Assembly: GCA_946998295.1 (NCBI GenBank)
Contig: CAMPYS010000005.1
Span: 27,020 to 91,019 of the forward strand
DNA: 64,000 nt
DNA from: an uncultured Prevotella sp.
Lineage (GTDB): Bacteria > Bacteroidota > Bacteroidia > Bacteroidales > Bacteroidaceae
Direction: 5' to 3'
Positions 8,794 to 16,029 of this stretch are shown piece by piece. Within the stretch, counting starts at the first letter, position 1. Every line of letters begins with the position of its first letter. A program made the translations under genes and the position numbers. The notes beneath the pieces are model-generated. The model searched no databases. It saw only the letters and a list, made by a program, of their open reading frames with translations, and was not told where the DNA came from.

Positions 8794-9536
8794 AATTATT
8801 ATCAGGAAAAACAGCATTAATTACAGGTGCTGCAAGAGGAATCGGAAAAGCTATTGCTCTAAAATTTGCTCAAGAAGGAGCAAATATTGCATTTACAGAT
8901 CTTGTGTTAAATGATGATTCTAAGAAGACAGAAGAAGAAATAAATGCTTATAACGTTAAATGTAAAGCTTATGCAAGTGATGCCTCTAACTTCTCTCAAA
9001 CAGAAGAGGTTGTTAAAGATATAAAAAATGAATTTGGGTCAATAGATATTCTTGTTAACAATGCAGGTATTACTAAAGATGGCCTGATGTTAAGAATGTC
9101 AGAAGGACAGTGGGATGCTGTTATTGGAGTAAATTTAAAAAGTGCATTTAATTTTATCCATGCATGTGTGCCTATAATGCTTCGTCAGCGTTCAGGTAGT
9201 ATTATAAATATGGCTAGTGTTGTAGGTGTACATGGTAATGTTGGACAAGCAAATTATTCAGCATCAAAAGCAGGAATGATAGCTTTAGCAAAGAGTGTGG
9301 CACAGGAAATGGGACCTAAAGGTATACGTGCTAACTCAATAGCTCCAGGATTCATTGATACAGCTATGACCCAGCAATTATCAGAGGAGGTACGTAAAGA
9401 GTGGACTGCTAAAATACCGCTACGTCGTGGAGGAACAACAGAGGATATTGCAAATACAGCTCTTTATCTAGCATCTGACTTATCTAGTTATGTTTCAGGT
9501 CAGGTAATACAAGTAGATGGTGGTATGAATATGTAA
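8790..9536 (+). CDS. fabG: 3-oxoacyl-[acyl-carrier-protein] reductase
   Basis: NADPH-dependent short-chain dehydrogenase that reduces 3-ketoacyl-ACP in type II fatty-acid elongation, cytosolic. 248 residues, the standard length. Visible are the cofactor motif TGAARGIG (12-19), NNAG (90-93), catalytic Ser143, Tyr156 and Lys160 (YSASK), PGFIDTAMT after the active site, and the family ending SGQVIQVDGGMNM. It is the second gene of the TetR-fabG unit, with a 4-base overlap. Assignment to fabG rather than another SDR rests on overall similarity and the ending. Confidence 0.92.
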   Translation: MKLLSGKTALITGAARGIGKAIALKFAQEGANIAFTDLVLNDDSKKTEEEINAYNVKCKAYASDASNFSQTEEVVKDIKNEFGSIDILVNNAGITKDGLMLRMSEGQWDAVIGVNLKSAFNFIHACVPIMLRQRSGSIINMASVVGVHGNVGQANYSASKAGMIALAKSVAQEMGPKGIRANSIAPGFIDTAMTQQLSEEVRKEWTAKIPLRRGGTTEDIANTALYLASDLSSYVSGQVIQVDGGMNM

Positions 9537-9547
9537 GTAAAACTATA

Positions 9548-9592
9548 GAAAGTTTCCTTTATCTTTTATTTTAAAAGGTAATGGAAACTTTT
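9548..9592 (+). terminator. hairpin terminator after fabG
   Basis: Complementary arms around AAAGTTTCC (from 9549) and GGAAACTTT (to 9591), with an inner CCTTT/AAAGG continuation, lie 12 bases past the fabG stop. Ts follow in the right arm. The hairpin ends just before the next gene's start, so it probably separates the two transcription units. Confidence 0.5.
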
Positions 9593-9608
9593 GCTATATT
9601 GTATATTA

Positions 9609-10274
9609 ATGGAAATTATCTATGAGGATAACCACTTAATAGTTGTTTATAAAAAAAGTGGAGAGATAGTGCAAGGTGATAAAACAGGTGATATACCTTT
9701 ATCTGAAAAACTTAAAGTATGGTTAAAGATTAAATATTCAAAAACTGGTAATGTTTTTCTCGGAGTTGTTCATCGTTTGGATAGACCAGTTTCAGGTTTA
9801 GTAATATTTGCTAAAACATCTAAAGCCCTAACTCGCCTTAATAGTATGATAAGTCGTGGAGAAATACATAAGACTTATTGGGCAATTGTTCAAAACTCTC
9901 CAGAGGTTCAATCTGCGACTTTAACCAATTGGATTGTGCGTAATGAACGGCAAAATAAGTCATACGTATATAATAGCGAAGTACCCAAATCTAAAAAAGC
10001 GGTATTAAGATATACAGTTATAGGTCATACAAACCATTATACACTTCTTGAAGTAAATTTGCTTACAGGACGGCATCACCAAATTAGATGTCAATTAGCT
10101 TCAATAGGGTGCCAGATTAAGGGCGATATAAAATATGGAGCACGCCGTACAAACTCAGATGCTAGCATAAGTCTTTTGAGTCATAAAATAGAATTTATAC
10201 ATCCAGTATCTAAAAAACTTGTATCTTTGATTTCGCCTCTTCCTTCAGATGCAATATGGGATAATTTTAGATAG
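9609..10274 (+). CDS. RluA-family RNA pseudouridine synthase (short form)
   Basis: 221 residues from the ATG at 9609; an upstream in-frame TTG would add six residues but falls in the terminator hairpin. The catalytic motif HRLDRPVSGL carries the conserved aspartate D59; further family blocks are TYWAIVQ and LLTGRHHQIRCQLASIG. There is no N-terminal S4 domain, unlike the paralogue at 48058-48972. It isomerises uridine to pseudouridine in rRNA or tRNA; which position cannot be told from sequence alone. Confidence 0.9.
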   Translation: MEIIYEDNHLIVVYKKSGEIVQGDKTGDIPLSEKLKVWLKIKYSKTGNVFLGVVHRLDRPVSGLVIFAKTSKALTRLNSMISRGEIHKTYWAIVQNSPEVQSATLTNWIVRNERQNKSYVYNSEVPKSKKAVLRYTVIGHTNHYTLLEVNLLTGRHHQIRCQLASIGCQIKGDIKYGARRTNSDASISLLSHKIEFIHPVSKKLVSLISPLPSDAIWDNFR

Positions 10275-10355
10275 TGTATGAATAATATGTGATAGATAAT
10301 AAATTGATAAGCTCTATTTTAGGAATGAAAAATATTTTGTTTATATATTTTTTAA

Positions 10356-10363
10356 TAACTTTG
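10356..10363 (+). promoter_or_regulatory. -7-like box upstream of the DUF4827 gene
   Basis: TAACTTTG at 10356-10363 matches TAnnTTTG. The only nearby TTTG (10336-10339) leaves a spacer of 16, shorter than the usual 19-21, so the call is tentative. Confidence 0.4.
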
Positions 10364-10424
10364 TAATAATAAATTAAATATCAATACTTTTAAAAGGAAT
10401 TGATTTTCAAATATATAAAATATA

Positions 10425-11066
10425 ATGAAAACAATAAACTATTTATTAATTGTCTTAGCAGGACTATTACTAATAACTTCATGTGACAAAACAGAAACTT
10501 ATGCTGAGAAATTGGAAAGAGAGAGAAATGCTATAAATTCATATATAGTCAAAGAAAAAATAAAAGTAATAAGTGAAAAACAATTTAAGAATCAAGGATA
10601 TACTACCAATTTAGACAAAAACGAGTATGTTTTATTGAATAATACAGGGGTATATCTGCAAATTGTAAATAAAGGAAGTGGCAGTCCTATAAAGAATGGG
10701 GAACAAGTTAGTGTTTTATGTCGTTTTGAAGAAACGAACATATTAGAAAATGCCATGATTTTAACCAATAAAAATTTATATTATAGTGGTATTGTTGATA
10801 AGATGGTAGTAGATAATATAAGTGGTACGTTTACGGCATCTTTTGATATGACATCAAGTGTTATGTATAATACTTATAAGTCTACATCTGTTCCCAAAGG
10901 TTGGTTAGTTCCATTAACATATATAAATATAGGACGTCCAAAGGATGAAAATGAACACATAGCAAAGGTTAGATTGATTGTGCCTTCGTCTCAAGGAACA
11001 ACTAAAGCATCACATAATGTTATACCTTGCTACTATGAAATAACTTACATGAGAGGTCTAAACTAA
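10425..11066 (+). CDS. DUF4827-type lipoprotein
   Basis: 213 residues. A signal peptide ends in lipobox ITSC with lipidated Cys20. The mature part starts with a charged helix (AEKLERERNAINSYIV) and then a beta-rich domain reading VYLQIVNKGSGSPIKNGEQV, which resembles the FKBP-like fold region seen in Bacteroidetes envelope lipoproteins. I recall this family (DUF4827) next to phosphoglucosamine mutase in other Bacteroidales; it is 35 bases upstream of glmM here. Function unknown. Confidence 0.75.
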   Translation: MKTINYLLIVLAGLLLITSCDKTETYAEKLERERNAINSYIVKEKIKVISEKQFKNQGYTTNLDKNEYVLLNNTGVYLQIVNKGSGSPIKNGEQVSVLCRFEETNILENAMILTNKNLYYSGIVDKMVVDNISGTFTASFDMTSSVMYNTYKSTSVPKGWLVPLTYINIGRPKDENEHIAKVRLIVPSSQGTTKASHNVIPCYYEITYMRGLN

Positions 11067-11101
11067 GATCTCTATATTTTTAAACTAAAAAGATAAAACA
11101 T

Positions 11102-12499
11102 ATGACCTTAATTAAATCAATCTCTGGTATTCGTGGAACAATAGGCGGCCAGACAGGAGATACACTCAATCCACTTGACATTGTAAAGTTTACATCATCC
11201 TATGCAACATACATAGCACAGAAACTCAAAGGTAAAAAACTAAAAATAGTTGTAGGAAGAGATGCACGTATTTCTGGAGAAATGGTAAAGAATGTAGTAT
11301 GTGGTACTCTTATGGGTATGGGAGCTGATGTTGTAAATATAGGTATGGCAACAACTCCTACTACAGAGCTTGCCGTGAAAATGTCCAATGCAGATGGTGG
11401 TATTATTATAACAGCTTCTCATAATCCACGCCATTGGAATGCTTTGAAATTATTAAATGCAAATGGAGAGTTTTTAACTGATAGGGATGGAAAGGAAGTC
11501 CTTAAAATTGCAGAAAGTGAAGCGTTCGTATATGCGGATGTTGATAGTTTAGGAGCTTATACAGAAGATAATACTTTTAATCAAAAGCATATTGATGTTG
11601 TAAAAAAATTAAAATTAGTAGATGTTGAGTCTATACGTAATCGTAAATTTCGTGTGTGTGTAGATTCTATTAATTCCGTAGGTGGAATAATACTTCCTCA
11701 ACTTTTAGATCAACTTGGAGTTGAATCTACATTTCTAAATGGTGATCCTACAGGAGATTTTGCCCATAATCCTGAACCTATAGAGAAAAATCTTACAGGT
11801 ATAATGAGCGAGATGAAGTCGGGGAAATATGATTTAGGGATTGTTGTTGATCCAGATGTTGACCGTTTAGCCTTTATCCAAGAAGATGGAGTTATGTTTG
11901 GAGAGGAATATACCTTGGTAAGTGTAGCAGATTATGTACTTGATAACGTAAAAGGTTCCACAGTAAGTAACCTTTCTTCGACACGAGCTTTAAGAGATGT
12001 AACTGAAAAACACGGATGTCACTATTATGCTTCAGCTGTAGGAGAGGTTAATGTAACTACTAAAATGAAAGAAGTTGGAGCCGTAATAGGTGGAGAAGGA
12101 AATGGGGGAGTAATATATCCAGAATGTCATTATGGACGCGACTCTTTAGTTGGTATAGGTCTATTTTTAAGTCTTCTTTCTAAAAAGAGAATGACGGCCA
12201 GCCAGTTACGTAAAACATATCCACAATATTTTATAGCTAAAAATAGAGTTGATTTGACCCCTGAGGTAAATGTAGTTGAGATTTTTAATAAAGTAAAGTC
12301 CCTATATATAGCAGATTCAAGCGTAACCATTACAGATATTGATGGAGTTAAATTAGATTTTCCTAATTCATGGGTACACCTTCGTAAATCAAATACAGAA
12401 CCAATTATACGTATATATAGCGAAGCAAATACTATGGCTGAAGCTAATAATTTGGCTCAAATGATTATGGATATTATAAGAAATCAATGTGCAGTATAA
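11102..12499 (+). CDS. glmM: phosphoglucosamine mutase
   Basis: Converts glucosamine-6-phosphate to glucosamine-1-phosphate for UDP-GlcNAc, peptidoglycan and lipid A. 465 residues of the alpha-phosphohexomutase family: phosphoserine S106 in TASHNPRHWN, metal-binding D250/D252/D254 in DPDVDR, sugar loop GEGNGG and phosphate-binding RKSNTEPIIRIYSE at the C-terminus. The family's usual length is ~445-465. A phosphomannomutase or phosphoglucomutase activity cannot be excluded, but the second, larger phosphohexomutase at 60543-62291 more likely covers those. Confidence 0.88.
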   Translation: MTLIKSISGIRGTIGGQTGDTLNPLDIVKFTSSYATYIAQKLKGKKLKIVVGRDARISGEMVKNVVCGTLMGMGADVVNIGMATTPTTELAVKMSNADGGIIITASHNPRHWNALKLLNANGEFLTDRDGKEVLKIAESEAFVYADVDSLGAYTEDNTFNQKHIDVVKKLKLVDVESIRNRKFRVCVDSINSVGGIILPQLLDQLGVESTFLNGDPTGDFAHNPEPIEKNLTGIMSEMKSGKYDLGIVVDPDVDRLAFIQEDGVMFGEEYTLVSVADYVLDNVKGSTVSNLSSTRALRDVTEKHGCHYYASAVGEVNVTTKMKEVGAVIGGEGNGGVIYPECHYGRDSLVGIGLFLSLLSKKRMTASQLRKTYPQYFIAKNRVDLTPEVNVVEIFNKVKSLYIADSSVTITDIDGVKLDFPNSWVHLRKSNTEPIIRIYSEANTMAEANNLAQMIMDIIRNQCAV

Positions 12500-13305
12500 T
12501 ACAAGCTACTTAATAATAGATAGAATAGTCGTAACATGCAAGAATAAAGGATGAGAGTGTTCACTTAATAGTAACCTCTCCTCCTTATTGACAGTTAAAA
12601 GATTATAAACCAGATAATCAAATAGTATATGGAATAAATTCTAAACTGATTTATTCCATTAATAAAAGAAAATAAGGTTATGATGATGCTTTTTCTAAAT
12701 TTAATATTATAATGTGTTAACACAATAATTCATTAATATATGTCAATTATAAATTAGTACTAAGGAGGGCTCCTTATTAGTTTGTAGATACACATAAATT
12801 GAAAAATAAATTAAATATAAAAAATCACCTTAAGATTTGTTTTCTGTGAACGAAGTTATTTATACAGAATTAATATAATGAATAAACATCTAATAGTAAA
12901 GTTGATATGGATAAAACAACATCCTTTAGTATATCAATAATACTATTGATTATTTAATGCCAATATTTAAGCATAAAGAGTTTTTTCTTAAATATGATGT
13001 GATATTAAGAAGGATAATTATAATAACATTCTTGTTTATTTGTATTTTGAAATTAAAGCTTTTATTAATGCCTATTTTTAAGAGAGGCTCGCTTTGGTTG
13101 ATAATTCTATTAAATTTAAGTATAAAGATAAGTCCAATAGCTGAATTAATTAAAACCAATGTATAAGTATAAGAAATATTCAATGGGGGTTGAAACGAGA
13201 GAGAAAGTCTTCATTATATATAGTTTAGATGGAGATTTTGCTAATAAGGAGGTTATTGGAAAACTAAAAAACGAAGTAGAGCGATAAAAAAGTTCTTAAT
13301 ACAAT
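12500..13305. other. 806-base gap with small hairpins and one short frame
   Basis: AT-rich region between glmM and the LysR gene. It holds a 10-bp perfect stem at 12630-12658 (arms TGGAATAAAT) and a 7-bp palindrome TAAGGAG-gg-CTCCTTA at 12761-12776, neither followed by a U-run. A 34-codon frame at 13183-13287 is listed separately. A 69-codon frame at 12957-13166 is very hydrophobic and not convincing. No tRNA or full gene is seen. Confidence 0.5.
13183..13287 (+). CDS. possible 34-residue small protein or gene fragment
   Basis: ATG at 13183 opens a frame whose residues look protein-like: REKVFIIYSLDGDFANKE followed by a charged helix ending in KNEVER and a stop at 13285-13287. The composition is more coding-like than the surrounding AT-rich spacer, but there is no recognised family, promoter or partner. 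It ends 18 bases before the LysR start. It could be a remnant of a longer gene. Confidence 0.3.
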   Translation: MGVETREKVFIIYSLDGDFANKEVIGKLKNEVER

Positions 13306-14199
13306 ATGATAGACATCCGTTTAAAAGTTTTTATAACCGTAGCTCAACACCTGAGCTTTTCTAAAGCATCACATATATTATATATAAGTCAACCTGCAGT
13401 TAGTAAGCATATAGCAGAGCTTGAAAAAGAATATGATGTCCGACTGTTTGATCGAATGGGTAATAAGATACAACTTACTTATGAAGGTAAAAAATTGTTA
13501 CATCACGCATACCATATTAATAAAGCCTATGAGCAATTGAATTTTGAAATGAATTTGCTTCAAAAGAAAACAGCAGGAACAGTACGTATAGGTGCAAGTA
13601 CAACTATAGCTCAATATGTATTACCAGAAATTTTAGCAACTTTTCTTGTGTGTTATCCTCAGATACATGTAAATATGATTTCTAGTAATTCTCATGAAAT
13701 AGAGACAATGTTAAAAGAAGGTGTTGTAGACTTAGGACTGGTAGAAGGTATAGGACGTCAACCTGAGCTGAAATATACAAAATTTATGAAAGATGAATTG
13801 GTAACTATAGTATCATCAAAAAATAAATTAGCAGAGAAAGATGAAATAACTATCGACGAATTAAAATCTCAACCTTTAGTAATGAGAGAATTTGGTTCAG
13901 GGTCATTAGATGTAATAGAAAAGCATTTAAAGAAAAGAGGAGTAAGTCTATCTGAATTAAATATTATAGTGAATTTTGGTACTACTGAAGGTATAAAAAG
14001 CTTTGTGGAAAAATATGATGCTATGGGGATATTATCTATCAGAGCGGTTAATAAGGAAATCCTACGAGGTCAAATAAAAGTAATTGATATTAAAAACTTA
14101 ACCATGAATAGATTCTTTAGTATTGTGCAACGACATGGTATGTCAAGTGGTGTACAATCTTTGTTTATCAAACATATAATTAAAAGTTATAGCATATAG
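13306..14199 (+). CDS. LysR-family transcriptional regulator
   Basis: 297 residues, the usual LysR length. The N-terminal winged helix-turn-helix (about 1-60) reads LSFSKASHILYISQPAVSKHI; the rest (about 90-295) is the periplasmic-binding-like effector domain beginning GTVRIGASTTIAQYVLP. It sits directly upstream of, and in the same direction as, a YeiH-type exporter. The pairing of a LysR regulator with YeiH is the same arrangement as yeiE-yeiH in enterobacteria, which suggests that it controls that gene, perhaps in response to a sulfur compound. Confidence 0.92.
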   Translation: MIDIRLKVFITVAQHLSFSKASHILYISQPAVSKHIAELEKEYDVRLFDRMGNKIQLTYEGKKLLHHAYHINKAYEQLNFEMNLLQKKTAGTVRIGASTTIAQYVLPEILATFLVCYPQIHVNMISSNSHEIETMLKEGVVDLGLVEGIGRQPELKYTKFMKDELVTIVSSKNKLAEKDEITIDELKSQPLVMREFGSGSLDVIEKHLKKRGVSLSELNIIVNFGTTEGIKSFVEKYDAMGILSIRAVNKEILRGQIKVIDIKNLTMNRFFSIVQRHGMSSGVQSLFIKHIIKSYSI

Positions 14200-14233
14200 A
14201 ATTTATATATAACTACCGAGCTATAAAAATGGC

Positions 14234-14241
14234 TACCTTTG
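14234..14241 (+). promoter_or_regulatory. -7 box upstream of the YeiH-type gene
   Basis: TACCTTTG matches TAnnTTTG and lies ~30 bases before the YeiH start. No -33 TTTG is present at the proper distance, which would fit a promoter needing an activator such as the adjacent LysR protein. Confidence 0.45.
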
Positions 14242-14271
14242 CGCTGTAATTTTAAATAATAATTAACAAGT

Positions 14272-15309
14272 ATGAATATTTCAGATACAAGGGGTAGTAT
14301 GCTCCATGGAGTTCTTTTAATGGCACTGTTTGCTTGTGCCGCATTTTATATAGGTGATATGAACATTGCTAAAGTCATATCTTTTTCTCCAATGATAATT
14401 GGTATTATCTTGGGAATGGCTTATGCTAACAGTCTTAGAAATCATTTACCAGCGACATGGACACCTGGTATTATTTTTTGTTCAAAGCGTATACTTAGAA
14501 TAGGTATAATTTTATATGGTTTTAAATTAACATTCCAAGATATTGAGGCAGTAGGCTTACCTGCAATTATAATAGATGCTATTGTTGTTATAGTTACAAT
14601 AGTTTTAGGTATATTTATAGGTAAACTTTTAAAGATGGATCGCAGTATAGCTTTGTTAACTGCTTGTGGTAGTGCTATATGTGGAGCTGCAGCAGTTATG
14701 GGCGTAGATGGAGCTATACGTCCAAAACCTTACAAAACAGCAGTTGCTGTTGCAACAGTTGTTATTTTTGGTACAATTTCAATGTTTCTATATCCTGTTC
14801 TTTATCGTTCAGGTATATTTGATTTGCCTGCACAGCAAATGGGAATTTTTGCAGGTTCAACAATACATGAAGTTGCACATGTTGTAGGAGCTGGTAATGC
14901 TATGGGGGCTGCAATAAGTGATAATGCTATTATTGTAAAAATGATACGTGTTATGATGTTAGTTCCTGTTCTATTAGTAATTGCTTTCTTCTTTGCAAAA
15001 GATATTGCAAAACGTGATAGTATTGATGGGGTTAGGACGAAGATACAAGTACCTTGGTTTGCAGTTCTTTTTTTAGTAGTAATATGTTTCAATAGTTTTA
15101 ATCTTTTACCAAAAGAACTTGTAGATTGGATTATTAACCTTGATACTTTTTTCCTTACTATGGCTATGACAGCATTAGGTGCTGAAACTAGTATGGATAA
15201 ATTTAAGAAAGCTGGTTTTAAGCCCTTCTTACTTGCAGGTATTCTCTTTATATGGCTTGTTGTTGGAGGATATTGTTTAGCCCGATATCTTGTTCCAATA
15301 TTAGTTTAA
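14272..15309 (+). CDS. YeiH/UPF0324-family putative exporter
   Basis: 345 residues, about ten membrane segments, inner membrane. Family features are LRIGIILYGFKLTFQDI, the small-residue segment LTACGSAICGAAAV, and GSTIHEVAHVVGAG. The family is annotated as putative sulfate exporters on limited evidence; substrate is therefore unproven. It follows a LysR regulator gene by 72 bases and probably has its own promoter. A hairpin follows at 15336-15387. Confidence 0.88.
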   Translation: MNISDTRGSMLHGVLLMALFACAAFYIGDMNIAKVISFSPMIIGIILGMAYANSLRNHLPATWTPGIIFCSKRILRIGIILYGFKLTFQDIEAVGLPAIIIDAIVVIVTIVLGIFIGKLLKMDRSIALLTACGSAICGAAAVMGVDGAIRPKPYKTAVAVATVVIFGTISMFLYPVLYRSGIFDLPAQQMGIFAGSTIHEVAHVVGAGNAMGAAISDNAIIVKMIRVMMLVPVLLVIAFFFAKDIAKRDSIDGVRTKIQVPWFAVLFLVVICFNSFNLLPKELVDWIINLDTFFLTMAMTALGAETSMDKFKKAGFKPFLLAGILFIWLVVGGYCLARYLVPILV

Positions 15310-15335
15310 TATATTTTTATAATAGAGATATGTAT

Positions 15336-15387
15336 CAACCGTACCTTCATATATAATATTTAAGATGATATTAGGAACGTATGGTTG
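15336..15387 (+). terminator. hairpin after the YeiH-type gene
   Basis: Outer arms CAACCGTAC (15336-15344) and GTATGGTTG (15379-15387) pair over nine positions with one G-T, and inner TAATAT/ATATTA pairs extend the stem. TATTTTAC follows. A plausible but weak terminator. Confidence 0.4.
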
Positions 15388-15404
15388 GTATTTTACTAAG
15401 CAAT

Positions 15405-15715
15405 AATTGTAACGAAAATTTACCTGAAAAACGAGGTATAAAAATAGTTTAACTTAAACGGCAAATATACTTTAAGTGGAACAACCAAAGAAGTTTAAGT
15501 AAAACGACTCAAGAGGTTCTATAAGGAACGCAGCTGAAGTTTAAGTAAAACAATCTTAGAGTTTATTATATATCATATAATTAGTTATATATTAAATAGT
15601 TATGTAGATATATTTTTTAGTTCAAATTACCCTTAAATATATAATACGTACTGTTATATATATCAGTTAAATAGTAAGATTTTTAAAATCATTTTTGTAT
15701 ATATTTTTTACTATA
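15405..15715. repeat. long intergenic repeat, copy 1
   Basis: Shares its order of blocks with 60117-60430 and, inverted, with about 36880-37095: AATTGTAA then AAAATTTACCT, GTATAAAAAT, GTTTAACTTAAACG, a module CTATAAGGAACGCAGC, GTTTAAGTAAAAC, and a closing 36-base block (15680-15715) that matches the 60-kb copy with one mismatch. The blocks are non-coding and palindromic in part. Confidence 0.7.
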
Positions 15716-15797
15716 AAAATATATTAATAGTTATTGCTGTAGTATGTACTATTTTCAGCCTTACTAAACAGTAAAACAATCCGTATAAAATCTATTA

Positions 15798-15867
15798 TTG
15801 CTGTCCGGTAAAACTTTTTCAAACAAAGATAACCATGAGCAAAAATACTCATTTTACCAGACAACAA
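15798..15867 (+). mobile_element. 70-base MITE-like element, IS4-type left-end derivative
   Basis: Begins TTGCTGTCCGGTAAAA and ends TTTTACCAGACAACAA, which are near-perfect inverted repeats. Its first 30 bases are identical to one end of the element at 36610-36750 (reverse orientation) and its last 40 are similar to the other end. An ATG inside opens MSKNTHFTRQQ, resembling the first residues of IS4-type transposases of this phylum, so it appears to be the left end of such an IS reduced to a short element. Confidence 0.65.
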
Positions 15868-16029
15868 CATTTCTAAATATTTTATTAATCGACTACTTTT
15901 TAGGATTTTATATGATGTATATTATATTTTCTTATATGGTATTTATTTTGCAAAAATAAATAAAGTCTGATATTTTTATGTAAATTTGCATTCTATTGCA
16001 TAATAGAATCATTTATAATAATATATAAA

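Larger units (their letters stand above)
15310..16029. other. 720-base gene-free repeat island
   Basis: Holds, in order, a hairpin (15336-15387), a copy of the long intergenic repeat (15405-15715) and a 70-base MITE-like element (15798-15867), each listed separately. TAAATTTG at 15981-15988 is a possible -7 box for the YfhO-like gene. No intact gene is present. Confidence 0.7.

Noticed and set aside
12957..13166. A 69-codon hydrophobic open frame
   Set aside because: Composition is that of translated AT-rich DNA (I, L, K, F), the opposite strand is equally open over the same stretch, and there is no promoter or coupling.
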